A stretch of 64,000 nt of DNA from Cryptomeria japonica (Eukaryota > Streptophyta > Pinopsida > Cupressales > Cupressaceae). Below the pieces are notes generated by a model. That model was given only the letters and a program-made list of their open reading frames with translations. It did no database searches and had not been told where the DNA came from. Both the position numbers and the translations under genes were made by a program. The stretch is taken from assembly GCF_030272615.1 (NCBI RefSeq), contig NC_081414.1, positions 665,783,938 through 665,847,937 of the forward strand, in the 5' to 3' direction. Of the stretch, positions 33,936-45,716 are shown one piece after another; the stretch's first letter is position 1, and every line of letters begins with the position of its first letter.

Positions 33936-34929
33936 TCTCCCCCTGCCATCCCTCAGTCGTCTCGAAGCTCTGCATCATGGCCTCTCATTGTCCTCATCAA
34001 AGTTTGGCTTTGGCTCGTCAAGATAAGTCAATCTAGGAAACCTATGTGCGGTAAAATATGTAGCATACTCACCAGTCATCCCACTACCTATGATACTTAG
34101 AGAATAGTCCCAATCCTCCAGCCCCAATGATAGGTACTTTATGCATGCCTGCTCATATGAAATAGTGGGCCCCCAAGTAGACACATCAAGTCTCTTGCGC
34201 ACATAGTGGGTTGTACCCTGTGGAATCCCCTGTATCCTTCCATACTATCTCAACACCCTCGTACAAAGGAATCACTCAATAACATAGGGTGTAGATCCAA
34301 TCAGGTACCAAGTCAAGAATACATAAGGCATATCAAATGCATCCTCTGGCGAGACCTCACAATCTCTATAAGGTCTCCATACTACTGTATCCAGGTCATC
34401 TAGCGCTCATCTCTAATACTCCAATTTGCCTACCTTTTGCTAGACAATAATGCTTGGATATCCATGTGTGTAAGGCCTACCTATAGGTCTCTCTTTTCTT
34501 TCCAATGGTCGTGTGATAGGTAGATGCTCCCAGGCCCATATCTGGAGAATAGTCACCCCTATTGACAATGCAATTGATCTCTGATACACTACTTGATGCA
34601 AATCATAATATAGGTGGGCCAACATGCAAGATACCCATGCGAATCACGTCTCTTGTGTAACCAACTGCTCAAGGAGATGACCCCATCCAATAGATAATCC
34701 CTTTGACCTGTGATCAGGACAAAGGAAACCCCTGACAAATCCGGCAAGCACAGTAGGTAATTTGGCATAATCCAGATCTAACATCTCCTACCATGCAATG
34801 TCATATCAACCAACCTCATCATTGTCAAATACTCTGCAAAGTGCATTAGTACCACCCTGCTCACTGGGATCATAGTAGAACAAATCTCCCATCACTGGGA
34901 TGCGCAATATCCAGTATATATCTTTGGGT

Positions 34930-34934
34930 GTAAC
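34930..34934. repeat. Target-site duplication GTAAC (left)
   Basis: GTAAC lies directly left of the LTR and recurs at 37835-37839. Removing the element and one copy restores continuity of the PMD reading frame. Confidence 0.9.
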
Positions 34935-35314
34935 TATAGGAGTTGAGAAAATACAACACCACAGGAACCCAAATGATCTCTGCAAGCTGAAAAACCTGTT
35001 ACAAGGAGAAGCAAGGAAGCAAATCACAGAAGGAACAAAAACACAGGAAAAATATGCTCCAAAAGAAAGAGCTCAATAATCTCTAAAATGTATTGTCAAT
35101 AATAATCCTTCTTCATACAATGAAAAGAAAGAACTCAACCTTTCATAGGTCAAGAAACCCTAAAAAGGAAAACCTAAGTTTGCACATAATAATTAATTAA
35201 AATAATTAATTATATGCACCTAAAGTTAGCTTAAGTGTAAAAGAGATAAAGGGAACTTAAATAATTAAACAAATATTGTTTAATTAATCAATTAAATACC
35301 CGAATAAACTAACA
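34935..35314 (-). repeat. 3' LTR of the 2.9-kb element
   Basis: This 380-bp LTR ends on the plus strand with ACTAACA, next to the C-run that is the polypurine tract on the other strand. Confidence 0.9.
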
Positions 35315-35323
35315 CCCCCCCTT
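35315..35323 (-). other. Polypurine tract of the 2.9-kb element
   Basis: On the minus strand AAGGGGGGG directly precedes the TGTTAG start of the 3' LTR. This fixes the orientation. Confidence 0.85.
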
Positions 35324-36509
35324 AAACTAGACTTAGGGAGAAGCTAAAACCAAGAACAACTACTAAAAGCAATAAAGATGGGTCCCGACAACAAGGCTTG
35401 ATCAGGTACCCAAATACAATGAAATCTCTATGAACTGGAGAAATAGAGAAAACCACGTGAAAAAAAAACTCTACTCCAAAAAGAGATGGAAAAGAATATC
35501 ACTGAAGCATGAAGAACTTGCAAACTCTGTCGAAAAATAACTGCTGATCTAGAGAACCTCCACTGAAATAGAACATGACCAGGTAGAGAAGACTATAATT
35601 TGCATGAGTGCCCTCAAATGACACTACTCGAATCAGATGGCAAACAAGGAAAATAACTGAAATCGAAGATACAGATGGCATGAAAACACTAAAGCCTGAA
35701 GAGCTGATCAATCGAACCACAGAAGCATTAGAACCAATAGGACAAACCTCCCCATAATGTGGAAGAGGGAAGGGGACAGGGACACTAAAAATAATGGCCA
35801 AGAAGAACTACATGACAAAGAATCAGGAACATCAAAGGTGCTGAGAAAAGTACAGGGTGTCGTGGAAGGAACACTCACTTGACACACAACATGAGGTGAA
35901 TGTCGTGGAAGGAACACTCACTGGACAAAGGTAGATGGCAAACAAGGCAAACATCAACCCCCTCATGGCACTTGATCAATAGTGCATGTACAACAAGGCA
36001 CAAGATGTGCATGATCCCAAGTAAACAATGCATGATGGCACTTTATCTCAGTACGTTTGCATAAATACAAGCTACAATGAGAAGAAGACTGGAAATAGAA
36101 ACGTGAACCAAAATAGAGACATCGTACTCATAGAAGAGATCCCAGGACCCGAAACAACCACGATATCCACCAGAGTGCTGAAAAGAAAAAAAAATGAATG
36201 AAATATGCATGGAGAAGAATCTAGAAATAAAACTCAGATGGCTGGAAATTACACAACACACGCTTTCCGAAAATATAATTTTTTTGAAAAACAGAGGTCG
36301 GATGCTCATTCTATGGCTCCTAAAGTGCAAAAACTAGACCTCACTTTGACTAGAAAAAAATAAATTCAAATAAAAAAATTAGAAAAAATTACCAACACCA
36401 TGAGGTCAGGCTCGAAACCAGCTTTCTGATGCATATTCATTTTTGAAAAAATGATTCTGTATGCCCAAGATAGAGCCAAAAAACCAAACCCCCCCTAAAA
36501 GAGGCAAAA

Positions 36510-37050
36510 AAGAGAGTCTAGTGGCTGGGCGGTGCTCCGATGGCCAGTGGGTGGCGCTCTGGTGGCGGCCAGGTGGAGCTTTGGTGGTGGGTTGGCGGTG
36601 GTCTAGAGGCCGGGAGGAGCTCTAGTAGTGGTGGGTGCAGAACCAACGGCGGGGGCCAGGGAAGAGGTCACATGGCGGCTAGTGCGGCGAAGGCGCCGCG
36701 CGGGAGCTGTGGCGGGCAGTGCAAAGTCAGGCAAAGGCCGGGGGCAGGTAGGCTACGGTGAGGCCGGGGCCGACTAGTGGCAGCGAGGTAGCCACAAGGT
36801 GGCAAAGCGGAGAGACATTGCGGGGAGGAAGGGTTGTCGGGAAGCGGCGGCACAGGGGACCGAAGGTGGCAGGGTGCCGAAGACCGCAGGGCCAGCGGGG
36901 GCCAAAGGTAACTATCAACGGGGGCTGGAAAGAAGTCGGCGATAGCGGGACCAGGCCTGCACGGACGGCGACGACACCATACCAACACCCGCAGGGCCTG
37001 CAACAAGGCAGGGGCCCCACGGTACGTAGCGTATCGTGGGGGCCCCCAAC
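36510..37050. other. GC-rich segment inside the 2.9-kb element
   Basis: This half-kilobase is strikingly GC-rich (GGTGGCGGCC, CGGGGGCAGG and similar) within an AT-rich element and window. Long open frames on both strands here reflect composition only; their products are Pro/Arg/Gly-rich and unlike any family I know. Host sequence captured by the element is one explanation. Confidence 0.6.
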
Positions 37051-37442
37051 AAAACTTTTCCAAAAAAAAAATAAAAAAATTCCAAACCCTATTTTTTGAT
37101 TTTTTTTTTAAGATTTTTTTTGATAAAAAATCAAAATCCGGCCTGCATGCTGTAAAAAGGCAAAAAAAAAAAATTGAAATTTTTTTCTTGAAATGCGTGT
37201 CAAGGTTGTATGACCTGGATCTGAGAAAAAAATACTCCCAAAGGCTCAAGAACCAAAATAGGTCGAATTTTATATGACCATAGGGGTTTTCGGGCCTTTT
37301 GAACATGATGGTGAGGTCCTTTTTGGCCCAAAGTGCTCAGAAAAAAGGTCAAACCCTAGGTACATAAAAAGTTCCTGAAACCCCAGATCTGCTTCCAAAG
37401 CAAAAAATTCTCAAAACAAGAACAAGTAGCTGGAGATCTGAA

Positions 37443-37454
37443 GCTCTAATACCA
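37443..37454 (-). other. Primer-binding site of the 2.9-kb element
   Basis: On the minus strand TGGTATTAGAGC follows the 5' LTR directly. It differs by one base from the initiator-Met tRNA site TGGTATCAGAGC. Confidence 0.9.
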
Positions 37455-37834
37455 TATAGGAGTTGAAAAAATACAACACCACAGGAGCCCAAATGATCTC
37501 TGCAAGTTGAAAAACCCGTTACAAGGAGAAGCAAGGAAGCAAATCACAGAAGGAACAAAAACACAAGAAAAATATGCTCCAAAAGAGAGAGCACAATAAT
37601 CTCCAAAATGTATTGTCAATAATAATCCTTCTTCATACAATGAAAAGAAAGAACTCAACCTTTAATAGGTCAAGAAACCCTAAAAGGGAAAACCTAGGTT
37701 TGCACATAATAATTAATTAAAATAATTAATTATATGCACCTAAAGTTAGGTTAAGTGTAAAAGAGATAAAGGGAACTTAAATAATTAAACAAATATTATT
37801 TAATTAATCAAGTAAATACCTGAATACACTAACA
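37455..37834 (-). repeat. 5' LTR of the 2.9-kb element
   Basis: This 380-bp LTR is followed on the plus strand by the GTAAC duplication at 37835-37839. Confidence 0.9.
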
Positions 37835-38070
37835 GTAACTATCATCTTGTCGGTCGGTAGGTGGAAGGTATGGTGCTCACTATACCATCGCTCGGCTAAC
37901 GTTGTTAGTAGACCCCAATTAATCAAATCTTGGGGCATATCAAGAAGAGAAGATAAGCCACACCTATCGATGTGGTCTCACTCCACCTGGCTAAGGCGAG
38001 GTATCAGCATCCACGTCTTTGGGAAGTGCTCCCGAGACTAGAGGACACTAAAGGGCTCCTGCATTCAAAT

Positions 38071-38465
38071 CATATCAACATATCAGTAACTCGATTTATC
38101 TATCAATTTATCAATCTATCTTGCTCAAGTGAGATTTCTATCAAATCTTGTTGAGCCCCTATCAGTGACTCTCATCTATCATGAAGTCATTATCAATCCT
38201 ATCTTATCAGACATGCAAATCGAGATAATCAAAATTGATCATCAATTGGGAGTATCTAAATCAAAAAATTTATCAATTTGATATTGAGCATCAATTTTAC
38301 CCTATATGTATCCCATCGACATCAAACAAATCAAACCAGCTTGACAACATTAGTCGCTTTTATCGAAAAAAGCAAAAATTTGGGGACATTGGACAAATCT
38401 TATCATCTTTGAACTGATCAAAATATTTGTTGTGTGCTCTGGCCTTATCAGGTTGGTCAGTGCCC
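38071..38465. other. ATC-rich spacer, nothing recognised
   Basis: TATCAA/ATCAAT phrases are frequent and there is no coding signal. It may be the upstream part of the PMD locus. Confidence 0.4.
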
Positions 38466-38790
38466 TTGGTGGCTAGAGAGCCTATAGGGGCGCTCCCCGA
38501 CGGTTCCTTGGCACTATTGGCGCCCACGACGGTGGTTGTGGCATCAATGGCGCTTGCCCCAGCGACCACAATAGCAGTTGTGGCACCAGTGATGCCCACA
38601 ACGATGGTTATGGCGACAGTAGCGCCCACCCCGACGCCCACAGCAGCAGTTGTGGCACTCGCAACGCCCAGTCCGTCACCCAAATTGCAGTTGTGGCGCC
38701 AGTAGCACCCAACCTGATACCCACGGCTACGGTCATGGTGTCGGCGGTCACAATGCTACTAGCACCGGCGACTGCGTCGCCCTCCCCTAG
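38466..38790. repeat. GC-rich degenerate minisatellite, ~60-bp period
   Basis: Imperfect units containing GTGGCACCAGTGATGCCCAC-like and GCAGTTGTGGC phrases repeat about five times. Both strands are open because the unit lacks stops. The encoded Ala/Val/Thr/Pro repeats are typical of such composition and are not evidence of a protein. Confidence 0.7.
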
Positions 38791-41221
38791 CAAATTCGAA
38801 GTTTTTTTTTAAATTGCACAAATTTAAATTTTTCTAAGAACGGTCAAAACCCATTTTAAAATGCCAAAAACTAATCTCAGATATGCAAATAAATTAAAAA
38901 CGCACATGCTAAAAAAGAAGAAAAACATTTTTTTCTAAATTGGCTATTTTTTTCAAAAAACAACTAAAAAATAAACAAATGAAGGTTTTCTCGAGGTACG
39001 TATCAGTGGACTGTAGGCTGCAGGATGCTCATGTCGTCGAACTCACTCAAATTTGTTCTGGTGGTAAGGGATCACCATTTTCTTCTCCAAAGCAAATTTT
39101 CAACAAACTCAAATGCACAAATGAGAAGTGTTAAAAGTGATTTTCACTTTTTAAACTCAAAGTGGGGCATTTAAGTGGGATTTTTATCTCACTTATTTTT
39201 AATCATCTAATTAACTAATCAGCCTGGCAGGGCAACATTTTCAAATTTCTTATTAGGAAATGAATCGAATTGACTCTGAAAATATTTAAAAATCATAAAA
39301 TCATCAAAAAAATCAAAAACTGTAAAATTTAAAAAAATTCAAAAAATAAAAAATTATCTGATTCATCTCCTGATGGGGCATCCTCACATCATCATCTATC
39401 AATCAACGTCTATGGAATCATGTTGAATCATGTCCGCATCAAATCAAAATTTATCATATCGAGATCAAATCCACATCGAATCATATTAGCAACATCATCG
39501 AATCATATTTTTTTTGAGCCAACACATTGTCACACATCGCTTCAAAGAGGAGCAAAATTTATACACCTAAAAATGGTCTGAAGATAATTGATTAAATACG
39601 TTGTTATTTAATTAATCTTCCTCCTCAATTAATTGAATCCGCAAGTAATTTGATTAATTTCCCTATTCATCTACTTATAAATAAATCTAAATGATTTATT
39701 TATATAGTTCATCATATCCCCCCTTTGATTAATTAATTCTCCCCATTTAAATCAATTCTTCTAATCCCATGATTAAAATTAACAAATCCGAGTTTGTTGA
39801 GATTAATTATCCATTTTCTCAATTATTTGAATTTCAAAATTAAAATTGAGCACATGGCTCCTAACTGCTAACCATCCCCTAACCTAACCCATTCCATCTA
39901 ATCCTGGGTTTAACTAACCCTATCCTATCTTGCACATCCTAACCTCTTTTATTCTAACCTCATGTGGGTTAGATATCCCCTCCTTGAGACACATGGCACT
40001 TTGGCCACATGTCTTCTCCCTTGGACACTTGCCCTCTCATGAGCAAGGTTCCTTGACACTTGTCACCACAGAGATGACATTTGTCCCTTCCTCCAACCTC
40101 TTCTCCAACTTCCTCAATTCTAGCCCTCAATATCTTCATATCGAATCTAAACCATTGATTCTTGCCACCTCATCTTTGGCCTTGGAAATCCTATGAATAC
40201 CCCTCATTTTGGAGCAATAAAGATCCCTTGCATTCATAGCTTTTGCATACTTACTATAGGCATTTTATATCTTGATCATCTAGCAATAATTGTTAATTAG
40301 ATTAATCATAGTCGGTTTTCATGTTAATCTAGTTTCATTTTATCAATCATATAGCTTGAATGAATCATTTTAGCTAAATCATGCATCAATTAATCATCCT
40401 ATCCTCAAACATTTATATTATCATGATCATATAGCTACTCAACTTTTGAGTTGCCACTTTGGAGGTCATTGCTCCGTTGAGAGCCACCAAATCCAACACT
40501 TTCAATGTCCTCAAAAATAGAGGAAGACGGGACATCTCAAAGGAGTTTTTGGTTTGCTTTTATTTAGCTTTCAATTTGCTTCATAATTTCATTTCTATTG
40601 TCTCATCTATGTGCATGTTTATTACAATTGACTCTAATTTTAACAGCACACTACTAGCTCAAGGCCTAGTAAATTGAGCTATATTAGGAGAGGAAAGAGG
40701 AAGATGTAGTCCTCTCTTTAGTTTGTTCATTATTGTTGTTCACATTTGGACATATCATTATATGTAATTTTGTAAACATTTATAAACTCATGTTGTTGTC
40801 ATACATTTTAAACTTTAAAATTTGAAACTATGAGTATGAAATTTGAATTTTGAATGATGAAATTTCAAATATTGAGTGTTTGGAGATCATATGACATGTG
40901 TAATGTTTCAATTGTGGCTCTTATGTTCTCTAAATGCATTAATTTATTTATGTTTTTTTTTTGTAAAACTACGGGTTTTTTTGCCAAGTTCTTTCGTGAG
41001 TCTTTCACAAGTCCAAGTCTGAGTCCAATTTTTTGGTTTGCCAAGTTCGTGGTGAGTCCGAGTGTTAAAACAGAGGTCTAGTACACTTGGCCTACAAATC
41101 ATTTCAATATAATAAACATCCTGAGAAAAATCATTATGGGGAATCAAAAGAGTTGCTAACTAAGAAAGGGAATCATCTCTAGAGTTAAAATCCCTTGATA
41201 CCACTGAAATATTGAAGGATT
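38791..41221. other. Long non-coding stretch, probably old LTR remains
   Basis: No family-supported gene is present. AT-rich sequence with TTAATTAA-type phrases (39590-39860) is followed by sequence with LTR-like character (40130-40680), but no paired copy was found in the window. Confidence 0.4.
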
Positions 41222-41690
41222 CAAAACCTTTTATATTATCCCAGACCAAATTCTAGTAATGTTTCAACAAAACATTTCTAGTTTGGTATATATTTCTGGC
41301 TTGACAAACTACCAACTCAGCATCTCCTTGAGCATATAAATTTTTAATACCTTTCTTTCGAGCCACTTCCATGCCCAACAATAAAGATTCATATTCAACT
41401 GTATTATTGGTATTAGAGAATTGAACCTTGAAAGAAAATGGAAATATTTCACCTTTATGAGAATTTAGAACAATACCAACACTAGAGATATCTATGGTAC
41501 AACTTCCATCGAATTCCATTAGCCATACTTGGTTATCACCGTTTGCAACAACAGGCTGTAAGCTAGAAGATACTAACATAGATTCCAAATTGCTCAACAT
41601 TCCTTCATAATAATCTATCAAGTCTACAAGTGCAAATTGAGGAGGCATCCTAGTCATCATTCAACCAATCAAAAGGTTCCACATCAAGAT
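41222..41690 (-). pseudogene. Fragment of a Tat-type extra RNase H
   Basis: The open part is 41253-41660 on the minus strand. It shows WLMEFDGSC (first Asp), TVEYESLLLG (Glu) and AQGDAELVV (Asp). The fragment stops before the last catalytic Asp. It has the same RNase H type as at 8039-14377 and 29307-29995, but is clearly diverged from both. Neither RT nor integrase is adjacent. Confidence 0.75.
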
Positions 41691-41699
41691 GTCCAAATG

Positions 41700-42765
41700 T
41701 GATGCACTTGACTCACGCATGGAGGCACAAACTTTAATGTACCTACCCCCACTATCTATTGGTCAAATATTCAAGAGAAGCAATGTGTCTAAATATTGTA
41801 ATTATTTTATTGTCTAAGAAGAGTTTGTTCCAACAAACTTTGATTAGGGTCTCATCTTGTAATCTTGGCTATTGATATGAAATCAATCCAGGCCATTCAT
41901 TTGTAAGGGTAGCACTATATAAGGCTTTTCTCTCTCATTTGTAAGGGTTAATAGTTTAGAAATAGTTAATGGTTGAATAGCAGGTTAATGTTAGAAAAGT
42001 AGAAGAATAGATAGATTAAAATTTAGAAGTTAGAATAGAGTAGGAGAAGAAGAAATTGTTGCTAAGACTTGTAAATGGATATACTCTTTTCATTGAAGAT
42101 ATGGTGAAATATGTTGTTTCAAAAAGTTACACTGTTTATACTTTTCATTTGCTTTCATTTTAATTAGATGAATGAAAGGAATTGTGAATGATTAATGATG
42201 AAATTCATATATCCATACCACTAGCAATTTGTTGATTGTAAGTTTGCCTTGTGTGGTCATATGGAATCCTTAAATGAACTTAACTTCAATTGTTACTCGC
42301 CTCATTGATATGCATCGTCTTGATGGTGTCTATGCAATTGGTGGTGATTTGAACATCATTTTTCTCTCCTTAGAAGATCTCACTAGCTTTGTGGAGTTGT
42401 TCTTTAATGTAAAATCATTGCTTAGTTGAATTTCACTCAATCATTGATTGTCTCTTGCATTCTTAGGATCAAATTAGACTCCTCAAACCCTATCTCTTTT
42501 GCTCTTTTATTTTCCAAGCAAATAGTTAGAATCTAAGTTCCAACAACATCCAAATATTGAACATTTGATTATTCAATGTAAGTCCCTTTGGAATATCAAC
42601 AATCACATCAACCAATTGAGCTTATCCATGAGTCAAGACCTGACAGTCAAAACCTTGGAGTTATCTCATTTGATAGAAAAGAATAGCATTTGGGAGACTT
42701 TATTCAAGAGAATAGAATACTTTTGGTATTTTGTGTTGTGTTTGAAGTGTCTAAAAAACACATCA
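41700..42765 (+). repeat. LTR-like fragment with TATA box, copy 1
   Basis: It shares order and sequence with 61185-62280: AATGTACCTACCCC, then a CTATATAAGGC TATA box at about 41916, repeated TTAATAGTTAG phrases, and an end near TTTTGTGTTGTG. The downstream flanks differ. I read it as a partial or solo LTR. No primer-binding site follows. Confidence 0.65.
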
Positions 42766-43964
42766 CCAACAACCAAACCCAAACTTTACACACCAAAAGC
42801 TTGGACAAGATCCAAGAAAGGTCAACACCCTCATCTCTAAAGACCACAAAACCCTTGAATGTCTCACCTCAATAGAAAAAAATGGCAAGGTTCTTGGTAG
42901 ACAAACAATCTCCACCTTAATAGGAGACTTTGAATGAATAACACGAGCCAATCAAATCAGAATCCACATCCATATGTGACTTTGAAGGAATAACTGATGT
43001 GAGCACAACTAAGACCCCAAACTGGAGGTTCAAGATTGCATCCACCAAAATACGATCACCACCAAACCTATGGAAGCAATGCCCACCTCAATAGGATTGT
43101 CAGAAGTGCAAGAAGAGACAAGGTGACTACACCTCAATAGGAGCCTTTGAAGGAAAAATTGGGGTGTGCACAAACAAGACCCCAAGTTGGAGCTCCAAAA
43201 CCACAACCACCGAAATAGGACCACCCCTCGACCTACAAAAGCAATGTCCACCTCTATATAACTACAAGAAGTAAAGGGAAAAACAAGGCAATGGAAGGAC
43301 CATCCATTTCCCATCAAATGAACAATAAAAAAATTAATGGCAAAGAACCCTCTACCACCAAAACCCTTTCACCTCCATACAAAATAGAGTTGCATAGTAA
43401 CCAACTCTCAGCGCCAAGAGACAAAGAGTAGAAAAGACATCAAAGAGAGTACCAACCACAAACATTGAAGCAAAGCAAGAAAACCAAGGGGTGGCCTCTA
43501 TCAAAGGATCTTCATCAACACAAAAGAAGAAAACCCCAACTCCAACCTTCACCACAAGAACAACACCATAAAACTAACTATACCAACAAACATATTGAAA
43601 CACTTCGTCTACCAATGCTAGAGGCCCAAATCTAAGCACCCTGAGGGATAAAAAACATAGAAAACATAGCCCCAAGAAAAAAGCCTAGAACCTACACAAA
43701 CCCAAGGAATAAAGTGAAATAGAGAAACCAAGGAATGGCCTCAATTGAAGGACTACCTACAACATAGGGGTACGAGACCCCATCTCTAGCATTCACTACA
43801 ACTAGGCATAGAGTCCCAACATAAACCACCTTAAAACCTTTATTTCCACCAAATAGTGAAGACAGAGGCACAAATCCTAGAACCCCGCAAAGAGCCATAG
43901 GAAGGTTCTACAAACAATGTAACCACAAACCACAGACGATTTGTCTTAGCAATAAATAGGCCAC
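42766..43964. repeat. A/C-rich degenerate repeated sequence
   Basis: Segments recur imperfectly: about 42990-43100 against 43145-43260 (AAGCAATGTCCACCTC-type), and about 43470-43520 against 43715-43760 (AACCAAGG, then TGGCCTC). No gene is visible. It resembles 53100-53700 in composition. Confidence 0.5.
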
Positions 43965-45701
43965 TGGTGCAGAAACACCTAGGTGGTCACGTGCTTCTAT
44001 AAGACCTTTTTGAGTTATTTCAAGTTTCATGTCATGTCTAGATGGGAATAATGTCATTAAATACCATTCTTTATGTAATCAAGGTCCTTGAGACCATTAT
44101 GTAATGTTTTTGACTCTTAAGGAATCATGTTGCTATACTTTGTCAAGATTGTCATAAGAGGGTATAAGTTGCGCATATGCCTCCCATGGCACTTTTTGAT
44201 GTATTGAGGCTTGTTTGGCCCTTAATTAGACATGTGTGGGTGATTTCAAGTCAATGGTGATGGTTTTGATCATTTTTGTAGTCATTAGCAAAGAGGGGCA
44301 AAAATTGTCATTATTGAAAAAAATTGTCAATGCAATTTTTGTTGCAAAAAGTGTGTTAATGGTGGTTCAATGTTAGGTAATGTTCAGATTTTAGTTATAG
44401 ACATTGGAGGGATGAAGGAACATATAAATGGCTTTGTTTCATCGACCAAAGGGTCAGTTGAAGGATGTAATGAATGAAAATCAATAAAGTTCAGAGTTTC
44501 TCCCTACATTTCACTATTTTCTCAGACGTTGCAGTTTGTTCTTCTGTAATTTTCTTTGTGAAATATTGTTCTTTGTCATTGGAAAACTATTGGGCATGAT
44601 AGAAAAATGAATCCTTGAACTTTTTCCTTTGGTTTCATCCAATTTCATTTTGATTTGAGCAAGTTATCATAATTTTTGTAAAAACTGTCACAAACCCTTG
44701 CTAGGGTATCCAATGACATTTAATAATGTATTCTTGGTCATCCCATCGTTAAAAACTCATGCCAATTGATGGGATGAACCTTGTAAATATGTAATTTCAT
44801 TTTATTTTCCTTGCAGGATTCTATGATGTTCATGGCAGGTGCTAGAAGTGATGAAAAGTTTTGATTTTTGTGTCTCAGACTAGTAAAGGTAGCAAGTTGA
44901 TGATATAAGAAAGGGTGTAAGTGCAAGATAGATCCCTAAAGGTTAAGAGAAGGAATAGAAGGGTGGGAAGTGATATTCTAAGAATTTTCCAAGGGTTGTT
45001 TAACTTTTGAGAAAAACAAATATCAATTACCTTGACTCTCCTCTTGACAGTGCATATGACTATCATAGTATGACAGTGAATTAAGATATTGTAACTTGCA
45101 AGGCTAGGAGTTGATTTGATGTTGAGTTTGGTGATAGAGGGAGGAGTGGAAAGGTCCACTATCATCATTGTTAGTGGTTGGAATACCATGAAGAAATAAT
45201 GGTCCATGAATGTATGACTGCCCTCAACAAAGTTTGTGACTCTCATAGTGAACCAGTGTTACAGCAGTAGGTACTATTTATGGCCTTTTGGGTGGATGGG
45301 GGCGGGGTGAAGGATGGCGGTTTGCCCATGTTGAGGAATCTCTATAGGGGTGTCATGAAATACCTTTGGTTGGTGGATATCTACTTGACATTGTGAGTTG
45401 TGCCCTATTGACAATTAGGAGTCCTAACAGGAGATAAACTTGTGTGAGTGGGATTTCAAGGGTTTGGTGTGGTCTAGATGTTAGAGAGTCTCAAATTGGA
45501 CTTGAGAAAGTTAGTTGAGCCTAGTCTAATGAGTTTCAATGATTGGGTAAGATTTGTGAAGAATGAATTCACTTTTGGCTATTGAAGCCTATGAGCACCT
45601 ATGGAGTAGGTGGGTTGGAAGAAAGATCTCCCTATTGAAAGTTTGCCTCAAACCAAGGAGGATTGGAGGACTGATTTTGTTTGTTGGTTGGCTCTGCATC
45701 A
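43965..45701 (+). repeat. 5' LTR of the gag-protease Ty3/gypsy element
   Basis: About 1.74 kb long, beginning TGGTGCAG and ending near GCATCA before the primer site. The end is uncertain by a few bases because the 3' LTR is truncated. Confidence 0.8.
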
Positions 45702-45704
45702 AAG

Positions 45705-45716
45705 TGGTATCAAAGC
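45705..45716 (+). other. Primer-binding site, Met-type
   Basis: TGGTATCAAAGC differs by one base from the initiator-Met tRNA site and lies just after the 5' LTR. Confidence 0.85.

Larger units (their letters stand above)
34935..37834 (-). mobile_element. Non-autonomous copia-like LTR element, 2.9 kb, inside the PMD relic
   Basis: It has two 380-bp LTRs (34935-35314 and 37455-37834), about 96-97% alike by eye, oriented on the minus strand as TGTTAG...CCTATA. A primer site lies next to the right LTR and a polypurine tract next to the left LTR. The 2.1-kb interior shows no gag, protease, RT or integrase. The interior next to the left LTR (35380-35480) and next to the primer site (37080-37270) resembles the matching parts of the copia element at 47243-51044. 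It therefore looks like a gutted relative mobilised in trans. Confidence 0.9.
33975..38070 (-). pseudogene. Plant mobile domain (PMD) pseudogene, split by an LTR element
   Basis: On the minus strand, pieces from about 38070 to 37840 (LINWGLLTTLAERWYSEHH, then HLPTDKMIVT) join directly to 34929 and below (PKDIYWILRIPVMGD). This is the typical start of a PMD. Further pieces include ILQIWAWEHLPITRP near 34540, the characteristic PMD tryptophan-rich motif, and more sequence down to 33975. Stops occur in several places, for example near 37970, 34800 and 34440. The PMD occurs in plant MAIN/MAIL-type nuclear proteins and is often carried by transposons. I cannot tell a host gene relic from a transposon-borne one. 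It is inactive in any case because of the 2.9-kb insertion at the GTAAC target. Confidence 0.75.

Noticed and set aside
36540-37306. Long Gly/Pro/Arg-rich frames on both strands
   Set aside because: The segment is GC-rich and lacks stops by composition. Overlapping frames on both strands and no family resemblance argue against a gene.
38360-38793. Ala/Val/Thr-rich frames on both strands
   Set aside because: They result from a degenerate minisatellite with a ~60-bp period that lacks stop codons in several frames.
44875-45246. 123-residue minus-strand frame with a near-copy at 52431-52802
   Set aside because: Both copies lie in the paired LTRs of the same element, so similarity comes from LTR duplication and is not evidence of coding.
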